54,036 nucleotides of DNA from Bacillota bacterium (GTDB lineage: Bacteria; Bacillota; Sulfobacillia; Sulfobacillales; Sulfobacillaceae): the NCBI GenBank assembly GCA_021820965.1, contig JAKACZ010000034.1, positions 1 through 54,036 of the forward strand. The letters are read 5' to 3'. Positions 38,970 through 50,926 of the stretch are shown in pieces; positions within the stretch are counted from its first letter, which is position 1, and the number at the start of each line of letters is the position of its first letter. The position numbers were made by a program, and so were the translations under genes. The notes under the pieces were generated by a model. The model was not told the origin of the DNA. It saw only the letters and a list, made by a program, of their open reading frames with translations, and searched no databases.

Positions 38970-40196
38970 ATGGCACGCGAGGCATTGGTAATAGGGGGCG
39001 GGGCGCGCGAGCATGCATTAGTGCATGGACTGAGGCCCTACTGTGATCGGGTATGGGCGGCGCCAGGCAATGGTGGAATCTCTTTGGAGGCGCCCCTAGT
39101 TGATGCCCGGAAGCCGGAAGACATCATCCGATTTTTTGGTGAAAGGCGGCCATTGGTGGTTATCGGCCCGGAGGCGCCGCTGGCTGACGGATGGGCGGAC
39201 ATGCTCCGTCTCGCGGGATTTCCGGTGGCGGGACCGTCGAAAGAGGCCGCCCGTTTGGAAAGTAGCAAGCGGTTTGCCAAAGAGGTGATGGCCGCCTCGG
39301 GTATTCCCACCCCGGCCGCCCGCTGCGCGCACAACGAAAATGAGCTTCTATCCTGGATTCAAGCCGAGCAGCGCTGGCCCAAAGTCATTAAGCAGAGCGG
39401 TCTCGCGCAAGGTAAGGGTGTCAGTATTGCGGGCGGGCCAGAGGAGGCTCGCACCGTGGTTGAGTCGCTGACCGGCAGGGCGGCGGTCTGGCACGAGGGG
39501 GTGCTCTTCGAGGATTATCTTCAGGGGTTTGAACTATCGGTGCAGGTTGTCACCAACGGCCGCGAATACCAATGGCTTCCGGTAGCACAGGATTACAAGC
39601 GCCTCACCCCGGATCCCAAGAGTCCCAACACCGGCGGAATGGGAGCGGTGGCGCCGGTGCTGGTGGAACCCGCATTGGCTCAGGCTATCAACCAAAGAAT
39701 TTTCGATCCCCTTATGCAGTATCTCCAGCGCCACGATCTCGATTATCGCGGAGTGCTCTACGCAGGCTTGATGATATCCCAACAGGGTCCGATGGTGCTG
39801 GAATTCAACGTTCGGTTAGGGGACCCCGAGGCGGAGGCCATCATCCCCATCGTCGATGTGAATTGGTACCAGTTCTGGTGGGATCTGAGCCAAGGGATGG
39901 TGCCCGAAGTGCCTGTCTCCGGAAGGTCGGCGGTTGCCGTGGTAATGGTGGCCGATGGATACCCGGTCAGCCCGCGCACAGGCATGCCGATACAGTTGGG
40001 CGAGAGGATAGAATCGACAGTGATTTTTCATGCGGGCACGGTCCGCCGTGGAGATCAATTTGAAAGTGGCGGAGGTAGAGTTCTGGCCGTGGTTGGGATC
40101 GCGGACACCACCGGGGAAGCTCGCCGAAAGGCGTACCACCGGGTATCCACGATAGTCTTTCCCCATAGTTATTACCGGCCGGATATCGGCCAATAG
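38970..40196 (+). CDS. purD: GAR synthetase (phosphoribosylamine--glycine ligase)
   Basis: PurD ligates glycine to phosphoribosylamine with ATP. ATG 38970 lies 5 bases after GGTGGAGGGG; an in-frame start 15 bp upstream would lie within the Shine-Dalgarno region. The 408-residue ATP-grasp protein has EALVIGGGAREHALVHGL, GPSKEAARLESSKRFAKEVM, KQSGLAQGKGV, NTGGMGAVAPV and LEFNVRLGDPEAEAI. It is slightly shorter than the usual 415-430 residues. It closes the purine operon; no terminator was recognised, and the sequence after it is a decayed island. Confidence 0.96.
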   Translation: MAREALVIGGGAREHALVHGLRPYCDRVWAAPGNGGISLEAPLVDARKPEDIIRFFGERRPLVVIGPEAPLADGWADMLRLAGFPVAGPSKEAARLESSKRFAKEVMAASGIPTPAARCAHNENELLSWIQAEQRWPKVIKQSGLAQGKGVSIAGGPEEARTVVESLTGRAAVWHEGVLFEDYLQGFELSVQVVTNGREYQWLPVAQDYKRLTPDPKSPNTGGMGAVAPVLVEPALAQAINQRIFDPLMQYLQRHDLDYRGVLYAGLMISQQGPMVLEFNVRLGDPEAEAIIPIVDVNWYQFWWDLSQGMVPEVPVSGRSAVAVVMVADGYPVSPRTGMPIQLGERIESTVIFHAGTVRRGDQFESGGGRVLAVVGIADTTGEARRKAYHRVSTIVFPHSYYRPDIGQ

Positions 40197-40452
40197 ACCC
40201 GAATTGCAAAACCGCGCTGGCTGCAGTCATGAGGGTCCCAACTGTGGGAAGTTTGGGCGCGGTCGTGAGCATTATGGCCGTGCGCTTATGACGGGAAAGC
40301 CCATCATTGAGGGGCCGACGTTGCGGCCGAATTCATCATGGAACGGTTGGTCCGAGGGACCACGACCACCGCACCGACGAAGAGATCTGAGCGTGCCTGG
40401 CTTCGCTTACGACCTCTTGAAATCCAAGCGGATCTACGCCAACCCGGCTAAC
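40197..40452. other. Non-coding stretch after purD
   Basis: No gene or terminator was found. A plus-strand frame crosses this stretch from 40204 but lacks a start signal and only becomes protein-like after 40453. Confidence 0.4.
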
Positions 40453-40613
40453 GTGCCAATCATAGCCGATGAGAACATCGGCGTAGCGCGCTCCCTCACG
40501 TTTTGTGCGGCCGGATATGGCGTGGTATCCGTGAAAGACCGGCGTTCGGGAATACACCTGGCGAAGTCAGGCTACCGCTCCACGACGAGGATTTCCGGCG
40601 AGTTAGGCAGCAT
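40453..40613 (+). pseudogene. Possible DUF5615/PIN-like toxin fragment
   Basis: One frame gives VPIIADENIGVARSLTFC and AAGYGVVSV; the +2 frame then gives VRLPLHDEDFRRVRQ. The pattern 'iLADENi......l...GydVv.v' followed by 'Ll..D.DF' is that of the small PIN-like DUF5615 proteins, often toxin partners of DUF433 antitoxins. A frameshift separates the halves, and the ISAzo13-type relic begins where the C-terminus should continue. The call rests on short motifs only. Confidence 0.3.
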
Positions 40614-40962
40614 GCAAAAACACCTTTCATGATTTGGGTTACGGCCGGATCACGTAGGTCCACTCACCCCGCGAAAGATGTGACGGGTTGGATTGAGCGC
40701 GTTGAAGATCTCGTCATCCACCTTGCGACCTTTCTGGTAAGTACGCTCATCCAGTACGGCTTGGACCACTCCTCCTCGGCGGGTGCGCGTATGGCCAATG
40801 CATTGGACCACCGGGTCAAACGTCTCTAAAGGCCGCCGCGCCAGGTGATACTGTCTCTTCGATATCGCCGGTATACACCTGACCATGCCTCGTAACAGAT
40901 TTGTTGGGAAAACATTCCACACGTGCAGGTCAATTCTTTTGCATACGGAAAGGTTATTTTGC
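40614..40962 (-). mobile_element. Internally deleted ISAzo13-type relic (349 bp)
   Basis: Both ends match the element at 52443-53762: the left about 220 bp repeat its transposase 3' end (minus strand: LETFDPVVQCIGHTRTRR, AVLDERTYQKGRKV), and the right about 120 bp repeat its 5' end and terminus (CTCTTCGATATCGCCGGTAT, TTATTTTGCCG). About 970 bp between them are missing; the junction is near 40850 (CTGTCTCTTCG). Terminal GCAAAAA and TTATTTTGC form short inverted ends. Point differences from the long copy show both have aged. Same orientation as the long copy. Confidence 0.85.
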
Positions 40963-41001
40963 CGCCGCCTTGCCTTGCCCTATACGCCGTAATCCCCGAT
41001 T

Positions 41002-41199
41002 ATGCTAAACTATGCGCTCACGGTGCATAAAGCCCAAGGCAGCGAGTGGCCTGTGGTGATTCTATCAGCACCACTTCGAGCATGGTTCGAAGACGCACAA
41101 GACGCCGATGAGGAAACGACGGATACCCCATTGTGGATCGTCATTCTCCCGGCGATTCCTGGCTGGCATGACCGTCGTCTCGTGTACACCGCACTATAA
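41002..41199 (+). pseudogene. C-terminal fragment of a RecD/UvrD-type helicase
   Basis: The frame MLNYALTVHKAQGSEWPVVI followed by LSAP, and later WHDRRLVYTAL, matches helicase motifs V ('a.TvHKaQGsE.p.Vi') and VI ('r.llYtalTR') of RecD2-like superfamily 1 helicases. The frame closes right where 'TRA' should follow, and there is no N-terminal part, so only the last 65 codons survive. There is no ribosome binding site. Its origin (plasmid, phage or old chromosomal copy) cannot be told. Confidence 0.6.
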
Positions 41200-42396
41200 A
41201 AGGCTCTTCCGCTCACCGTCAGATGTCGAGGACCATGCCATTCGCGTGGCGTTTACACCGCGTAGCGGTAATGGCAAAGAAGCGAAGGCGGGATAGACAC
41301 GGCGTACCTGCCGTGTGATGAGGGGGATCAATAAATCTCTCACGGCGGTGTGACGGGCGCTCACCTCCGGAGTGCCGGACGTCGCAAATGGAGGGCCAAG
41401 CGGGGGCAGGAACCCGCCGCCGTGAATTTTTCAATCTTTTGGGCCGTGCCTACGTAGCGGAATCCGGTCCGTCTCTCTTCAGGTGCCCATGTCCCAAGGC
41501 GCCGAGCTGGGCTCCAAATCCGGCTGTGGCAGTGGGTGGGTGAAACGCCCACACACGTGATGGCGCGTCACTGGCCAGAAAACGATGAAAATGACAGTCG
41601 CCCCAAAAAAGGCGCCACGTGGCGCACCATTTTTGCGGGGATTGGTCGAACAGCCACTTAGAGCGTTTTGACGTCACGAGGCGGACGAACGATAAACATC
41701 ATCTTTGAGCGCTATGTTCTTCTGCCACCGATCGGTTTCGCAATGGCCGTCAACTACTTGGGCGGGTATGTCCGATCTGGATCCGGCCGCCCGCAATAGG
41801 CGCGTTGGGCTCATTTGGAACAGTGCATGACTAGGCCTGGGCGGTGTTGTCGTCTCCCGTATCGGCCACCGCTCAATCGGTGCTGACGCAACGGTCGGGC
41901 TATTTTGCTATCATCAGAACCGGATCGACAATTCGCACGATATGAAGTCCATGGCCTGTCCATCGCCTTGTATCGTGGAGAGTGCGTGTCGCCGATCAGG
42001 CAAATGAGGCGCCTTGGGCTCAACAGCCTTACGCCCTAGTGATGACGGAACAGTTCCCCATGGCGCATGGTCCCCATTGCGAGCTCCCAATAGGAGTTTC
42101 CTGCTTCTGCTCTCGTTAATCACATTTGTCCTAAGGCGTGGGCATGACAGATAGCAGCCAGTGTGATCAGGGATGAGGAAAATTAGACAATTTCAGTAGA
42201 ACGGGGACCTGTTCAGACCTATTGGCAGGGGCGCTGCCGTGTCTCGTGCAGCGGAGCGTATGAGTGAGCAATTGTGGTAAAGGGAGTCACTCTGGGAGTG
42301 GCGGAACGCGGGCCTTGGTGGCCAGGAAGGATTTGGATTGGTAAGCTTGCCGCCTTTTGGGAATCCTCCAACACGAGATGATTCGGAGGTGTAATC
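41200..42396. other. Decayed intergenic region with short palindromes
   Basis: No reliable gene was found in 1.2 kb. Structures seen are a hairpin ACACGGC/GCCGTGT at 41297-41316, a perfect 14-bp palindrome GCGCCACGTGGCGC at 41612-41625, and TAGGAGTTTCCTGCTT at 42091, resembling the MITE ends. Minus-strand frames around 41811-42123 contain LIGDTHSPRYKAMD, possibly a transposase remnant, but this is too weak to name. The last 20 bases carry the ribosome binding site CGGAGGTG of the next gene. Confidence 0.45.
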
Positions 42397-43065
42397 ATGA
42401 AGAGCCGAGTGGCCGGGGTCACCGCGGCAATGTGCGCGGTGTTGTTGTTGTCAGGGTGCAGCATTAGCCTTGGCTCCCCGCAGCCGGAACATGGGACAAC
42501 TACCTCGACAGGCGGTGGGTCATCTGGTGGATCCGGAGGCGGATCATCGTCGGGCGGTGGTAGCTCGTCGTCGGGAGGCGGCTCTTCCGGAGGCTCGTCT
42601 TCGGGGGGCGGCTCTTCCGGAGGCTCGTCTTCGGGGGGGGCCAGCGGCGGCGGCTCGAGCTCGGCTGGGTCCAGCCCTTCTATCCAGATACAAAAAGCAG
42701 TGCGGGATGAACTGGAGACGCCCAAGATGCAAAAGATGATTGCCGAGACTGTCTCCTCTAGCCAGTTGCAGCAGGCTTTGATGACCCCTACCGGCCAAAG
42801 TGTCTTGGAAAAAGCCCTAATGATGGTGATGTCCAGTCCTACCTTGAAGAAGGAAATTCAAAACGATGTCACCACTGCCATGTCCTCCCCGCAGATGAGC
42901 AGTGCGGTTGATCAAGCGGTCAAATCATCGCTGATGAAGATGCTCAGCTCTTCGAACCAATCCTCTGGTGGGAGTTCCGGCGGCGGATCATCTTCCGGAA
43001 CTTCCGGCGGCGGGTCATCTTCGGGGAGTTCAGGCGGGGGTGGAGGCGGTAGCAGTGGCGCCTAA
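42397..43065 (+). CDS. GerD-like lipoprotein with Ser/Gly low-complexity linkers
   Basis: ATG 42397 follows CGGAGGTG. The 222-residue product has a lipoprotein signal with lipobox LLSGC, so Cys21 should be lipid-modified and the protein held on the outer membrane face. Residues about 33-92 are a Ser/Gly linker. Residues about 93-190 are helical with repeating phrases (ETPKMQKMIAETV, MTPTGQSVLEKALMMVM, SSPTLKKEI, SSPQMSSAVDQAV) that recall the 'd..sP.f.k.i' repeats of spore germination protein GerD. A second Ser/Gly tail follows. GerD helps cluster nutrient germinant receptors. The similarity is of pattern rather than strong identity. It is monocistronic, with a terminator following. Confidence 0.7.
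   Translation: MKSRVAGVTAAMCAVLLLSGCSISLGSPQPEHGTTTSTGGGSSGGSGGGSSSGGGSSSSGGGSSGGSSSGGGSSGGSSSGGASGGGSSSAGSSPSIQIQKAVRDELETPKMQKMIAETVSSSQLQQALMTPTGQSVLEKALMMVMSSPTLKKEIQNDVTTAMSSPQMSSAVDQAVKSSLMKMLSSSNQSSGGSSGGGSSSGTSGGGSSSGSSGGGGGGSSGA
42574..42633 (+). repeat. Two tandem copies of a 30-bp Ser/Gly-coding unit
   Basis: Two nearly identical 30-bp units (each containing GCTCTTCCGGAGGCTCGTCT) lie head to tail in the linker of the GerD-like gene. The unit is a multiple of three, so slippage changes linker length without breaking the frame. Confidence 0.85.
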
Positions 43066-43086
43066 TGTCGCTCCATATCGTCCGGG

Positions 43087-43124
43087 TAAGCGCTGTCCAA
43101 ACGGGCCGCGCTTATTTTCTTTTC
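43087..43124 (+). terminator. Likely terminator after the GerD-like gene
   Basis: TAAGCGC (43087-43093) pairs with GCGCTTA (43108-43114) across a 14-base loop, followed by TTTTCTTTTC. It lies 22 bp after the stop codon. Confidence 0.65.
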
Positions 43125-43189
43125 GACCATGAATGAGAACGCTGTGGTACCCTTGAGGGGACAAAGTCTAATGGAAGGAGCTGGGATTC

Positions 43190-44584
43190 ATGCCGCGTTG
43201 GCATAATCGTCATCCGGAGGCCCGTGATATTCCGATCAACCCATTGTACGCACGCGCAGGAGAAAACCGCATACCGCGCCTGGAGCTGGCCAAGCAAGGC
43301 GTTTTGCCTGACACCGCCTATCAGATTGTCCATGATGAACTGGCGTTGGATGGGAATGCTCGCTTGAATCTAGCCACATTTGTGGGCACCTGGATGGAAC
43401 CTCAGGCTCGCCAGCTATACCTGGAAGCGGCCGACAAGAATATGATTGACAAGGACGAGTATCCTCAAACGGCGGCCATCGAAGACCGTTGCATTCGTAT
43501 CCTGGCCAATTTGTGGCACGCGCCCGATGCCCAGCGGGCGCTGGGGGTTTCCACTACCGGATCGTCAGAGGCCTGTATGCTCGGTGGCCTGGTGTTAAAG
43601 CGCCGCTGGCAAAAGAGGCAGCGAGCCGCTGGCAAACCTGCCGACCGGCCCAACATTGTCTTTAGTTCCGCAGTCCAAGTCGTGTGGGAGAAATTTGCCA
43701 ACTACTTCGAAGTGGAGCCACGCTATGTGGAGGTAACCCCGGAACGGCCGCGGCTAACCCCCGAGGGCGTTTTGGAAGCGGTGGACGAGAACACCATCGG
43801 AGTCGTACCGGTGCTGGGGGTGACTTACACCGGCGCCTACGAACCGGTGGTCGAGATTGCAACCGCGTTGGATGATCTTGAGAACCGCACCGGCCTAGAT
43901 ATCCCAGTCCATGTGGACGGAGCGTCGGGTGGCTTCGTGGCGCCGTTTTTGAATCCGGAGTTAGTTTGGGATTTCCGTATTCCTCGAGTCTATTCCATTA
44001 ACACCTCCGGTCATAAATATGGACTGGTCTATCCGGGTCTGGGCTGGGCGCTTTGGCGCGACCAAGAGATTGTTCCCCAGGAGCTTATCTTCGACGTGTC
44101 GTATCTGGGCGGCAATATGCCGACCTTTGCCCTAAACTTCTCCCGCCCAGGAGCCCAGGTGCTTTTGCAGTACTACAATTTCCTTCGGCTTGGATACGAG
44201 GGCTACGAAAAGGTGCAGCGTACTTGTCAGCAGGTGGCCCGCTTTCTCTCGTCAAACATTGAGGCGATGGGGCCGTTCGAACTGCTGAGTGACGGATCCG
44301 ATCTGCCCGTGTTTGCCTGGAGAATCAAGTCGGGCCACAAGGAGCCTTGGGATCTCCACGATCTTTCCCATGTGATGCGCGAACGTGGTTGGCAGGTGCC
44401 GGCCTATCCGCTGCCGCCCCGATTGGAAGACACAACAATAATGCGGGTGGTGGTGCGCAATAGCTTTTCCATGGACTTGGCCCGTCTGTTTCTTGACGAT
44501 TTAAAGCGGGCGGTGTCACATTTGCAAAGCTTGGACGGGCGGCTGGCGCGTGTTGAGGAAAGTCAGACCGCGTTTCATCACTAA
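43190..44584 (+). CDS. gad: Glutamate decarboxylase
   Basis: This PLP enzyme turns glutamate into GABA and CO2, using up a proton, and is a known acid-resistance factor. ATG 43190 follows GGAAGGAG. The 464-residue product has NLATFVGTWMEPQARQL, STTGSSEACMLGGLVLKRRW, PVHVDGASGGFVAPF and the PLP Lys (residue 276) in INTSGHKYGLVYPGLGW, with normal length. No glutamate/GABA antiporter gene (gadC) lies nearby, so a full acid-resistance couple is not shown in this window. The acid-habitat link fits a Sulfobacillus-like host but is an inference. Confidence 0.95.
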   Translation: MPRWHNRHPEARDIPINPLYARAGENRIPRLELAKQGVLPDTAYQIVHDELALDGNARLNLATFVGTWMEPQARQLYLEAADKNMIDKDEYPQTAAIEDRCIRILANLWHAPDAQRALGVSTTGSSEACMLGGLVLKRRWQKRQRAAGKPADRPNIVFSSAVQVVWEKFANYFEVEPRYVEVTPERPRLTPEGVLEAVDENTIGVVPVLGVTYTGAYEPVVEIATALDDLENRTGLDIPVHVDGASGGFVAPFLNPELVWDFRIPRVYSINTSGHKYGLVYPGLGWALWRDQEIVPQELIFDVSYLGGNMPTFALNFSRPGAQVLLQYYNFLRLGYEGYEKVQRTCQQVARFLSSNIEAMGPFELLSDGSDLPVFAWRIKSGHKEPWDLHDLSHVMRERGWQVPAYPLPPRLEDTTIMRVVVRNSFSMDLARLFLDDLKRAVSHLQSLDGRLARVEESQTAFHH

Positions 44585-44705
44585 CAAAAGGCGAGGTGGC
44601 ATTGGTTGTCTGGGCCAAAGATGGCTTGTAAGCTGAGGAAGGCAAGAGTGCTTGGCCGGATGTTGAGCCGAGGAAGGGGGGGCGCGGATCCCCGCGCCAG
44701 CTAGG

Positions 44706-45008
44706 ATGAATCCCAAGCTGAAGAATCACGAAACTGACCAGTTGTGTGAGGCGATTTTGAGCTTAGAGAACACGGATGAGTGCTACGCCTTTTTAGAGGA
44801 TATCTTGACCATTAGTGAAATCCAGTCCATTGCGCAACGGCTGGCGGTGGCGCGGATGCTGGACGACGGACAGACGTATGATGACATCGAACGGATGACC
44901 GGCGCATCGTCGGCCACCATATCACGCGTCAAACGCTGTCTCACGTTCGGCGCCGACGGCTACCGGTTAGTACTGGATCGCATGCGGGCCCGGCCCAATC
45001 CCCTGTAA
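44706..45008 (+). CDS. YerC/YecD-type TrpR-like DNA-binding protein
   Basis: The 100-residue product matches the Firmicutes YerC/YecD family with its TrpR-like fold: LCEAILSLENTDECYAFLED, then LTISEIQSIAQRLAVARMLD, DGQTYDDIERMTGASSATIS and RVKRCL as the helix-turn-helix. yerC commonly lies next to pcrA and ligA in Bacillus relatives, as here. The function is little known; the domain is regulatory. ATG 44706 has no good ribosome binding site, and an 8-bp GC hairpin (GGCGCGG/CCGCGCC, about 44680-44697) lies directly upstream and could mask the start. Confidence 0.9.
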   Translation: MNPKLKNHETDQLCEAILSLENTDECYAFLEDILTISEIQSIAQRLAVARMLDDGQTYDDIERMTGASSATISRVKRCLTFGADGYRLVLDRMRARPNPL

Positions 45009-45094
45009 CGGGCGTTTTGTCCGACTAGACAGCAGCCGCAAAATGGCACATAATCACATAACGCATTAGTGCGATAAAGAAGTGGGGTGCTGCT

Positions 45095-45574
45095 GTGGAG
45101 TGGGTGGGGCCGCTCAGAGACCTCGGCTTTTGGGAAGGCGGATCGCCCAAGGGATTTGAAGCCGACGGCGAACGCTTGACGCTTTGGGTCAAAGGCGGTC
45201 CCATGGTTCGCGCTCGCCGCGACCTCTTGGCTGCGGCTGAGGTCTTGGGTCGGCGAAGCTGCCCGACGGATGCACCCCTCACCTGGGCAACCCTGACTTC
45301 CTGGGGATGGGTGATAAGCGAGACCGATCAGTGTGTAACGATAGAGGTGAAGGTAACCACCTTCCCTTACGATGTCTATATCATTGGACCGGCGGGCGCC
45401 TCCGAGGAGTCGCGGCGCTGGCGGTCGCGCGGGTACCGCGTAAGCGTGGTCTCAGACCGTGATCCCGTCCCCACGGAGGGCCTGATCATCCGTCCAGGTC
45501 CTTCAGGCCTATCGTTTTCCGGTCGGTTGGGTCGGCACCCGGCGTCAACCCCGGTAGTGCAGCCGTGGCATTAA
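45095..45574 (+). CDS. Hypothetical protein between yerC and pcrA
   Basis: GTG 45095 lies 8 bases after AGTGGGG. The 159-residue product is soluble and Trp-rich (LRDLGFWEGGSPKGFEADGE, WATLTSWGWVISETDQCV), ending in RPGPSGLSFSGRLGRHPAST. It has no signal peptide, membrane helix or recognised domain. Codon use is like that of the neighbours, and the reading frame fits snugly between yerC and the pcrA promoter, so it is probably a true gene, perhaps lineage-specific. Confidence 0.65.
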   Translation: MEWVGPLRDLGFWEGGSPKGFEADGERLTLWVKGGPMVRARRDLLAAAEVLGRRSCPTDAPLTWATLTSWGWVISETDQCVTIEVKVTTFPYDVYIIGPAGASEESRRWRSRGYRVSVVSDRDPVPTEGLIIRPGPSGLSFSGRLGRHPASTPVVQPWH

Positions 45575-45587
45575 GGAGCGGAGTGCT

Positions 45588-45595
45588 GCTATAAT
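45588..45595 (+). promoter_or_regulatory. Extended -10 promoter element of pcrA
   Basis: TGCTATAAT ends at 45595: a perfect -10 (45590-45595) with the TG of an extended -10. The -35 region (GTGGCAT) is weak. Transcription would start near 45602, giving a leader of about 20 bases before ATG 45624. Confidence 0.65.
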
Positions 45596-45623
45596 TGGGG
45601 TATCAGTGCTGGGAGGAGCCCCA

Positions 45624-49770
<4,147 letters not shown>

Positions 49771-49807
49771 TGGGTGCGTCTGGCTTAACGTCAGGCAGTC
49801 CTATCCA

Positions 49808-49836
49808 TTGGCGATATTCCTCTGACATTTTATAAT
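49808..49836 (+). promoter_or_regulatory. Sigma-A promoter of the oligopeptide ATPase pair
   Basis: TTGGCG (49808-49813), 17 bp, TATAAT (49831-49836). The -10 is perfect and the -35 good. It lies about 100 bp before the oppD-type start. Confidence 0.85.
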
Positions 49837-49933
49837 CGGGAGTGGCAGCAGTATCCCGCAAGCCTCGCTTGCCGCGGCAGGCTTATGCGGAGATTAGTCA
49901 AGCGTGAACGCACGCTGGGAGGGAGCGAACGCC

Positions 49934-50926
49934 GTGGCAAGTCGTGTGCTGGAGGTTAATAATCTTCGAACACATTTTTTTACCGATGAGGGAGTAGTTC
50001 CCGCTGTAGACGGTGTGAGCTTTTACATTAATCAAGAAGAAACGCTGGGCATCGTAGGCGAATCGGGTTGCGGAAAAAGCGTCACGTCGCTTTCGATCAT
50101 GCAATTAGTGCCTAATCCTCCGGGACGGATTGTCGGTGGAGAAATGTTGTTTCAGGGAGAAAATTTAGTCAAGAAAACTCCAGAACAAATGCGCAAGATT
50201 CGCGGCGATGACATGGCGATGATCTTTCAGGAGCCGATGAGCTCGCTCAATCCGGTATATACGGTGGGAAACCAGATCGCGGAGTCGGTTTTGCTGCATC
50301 AGAAAGTTAGCAAGCGCGAAGCGTTCAACCGCGCGGTGGAGATGTTGCGACTGGTGGGTATTCCGTCAGCAGAACGCAGGGCCCGCGAATATCCGCATCA
50401 ACTATCTGGTGGCATGCGTCAGCGCGTGATGATTGCCATGGCTCTGGCGTGCAATCCTAAGCTGTTAATCGCGGATGAGCCCACGACTGCATTGGACGTG
50501 ACCATTCAGGCGCAGATTTTGGATCTGATGAAGAAGCTTAAGACGGAGTTTCACGCCGCGATTATGTTGATTACCCACGATTTAGGCGTGGTCGCGGAAA
50601 TGTGCGATCGGGTGGCGGTCATGTATGCGGGGAAAGTGGTGGAGGAGGGGACGACTGCCGACTTGTTCCGGGAGCCACTGCACCCGTACACAGAAGGCCT
50701 ATTGGCTTCCATTCCACGTATTGACGAAATGCGCCAGGACAAGCTGCATGTGATTGAGGGAACGGTTCCCAACCTGCTGCATTTGCCCCAGGGCTGCTCG
50801 TTCGCTCCGCGCTGCCCCAAGGTGATGGACATTTGCCGCCGGGAGGAGCCGACGCTGGAAGACGTCGGGGACGGCCGTAAGGTGAGTTGCTGGCTGCATA
50901 GCAAAGGGAAGGAGGCTGTCTCGTGA
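49934..50926 (+). CDS. oppD: Oligopeptide/dipeptide ABC transporter ATPase (OppD/DppD type)
   Basis: This is one of the two ATPases that power oligopeptide import. GTG 49934 is preferred over GTG 49904 because GGGAGGGAG lies 8 bases upstream. The 330-residue product has Walker [13 protein letters not shown], a Q-loop [12 protein letters not shown], the signature [15 protein letters not shown], Walker [17 protein letters not shown], an H-loop ITHDLGVV and the C-terminal oligo-HPY extension with a Cys cluster ([19 protein letters not shown]) that may bind an Fe-S centre. It overlaps the next gene by 4 bp. Confidence 0.93.
   Translation: MASRVLEVNNLRTHFFTDEGVVPAVDGVSFYINQEETLGIVGESGCGKSVTSLSIMQLVPNPPGRIVGGEMLFQGENLVKKTPEQMRKIRGDDMAMIFQEPMSSLNPVYTVGNQIAESVLLHQKVSKREAFNRAVEMLRLVGIPSAERRAREYPHQLSGGMRQRVMIAMALACNPKLLIADEPTTALDVTIQAQILDLMKKLKTEFHAAIMLITHDLGVVAEMCDRVAVMYAGKVVEEGTTADLFREPLHPYTEGLLASIPRIDEMRQDKLHVIEGTVPNLLHLPQGCSFAPRCPKVMDICRREEPTLEDVGDGRKVSCWLHSKGKEAVS

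Noticed and set aside
42219..42725. Minus-strand frame rich in Pro and Glu opposite the lipoprotein gene
   Set aside because: It is the antisense reading of the Ser/Gly linker; low-complexity DNA gives open frames on both strands.
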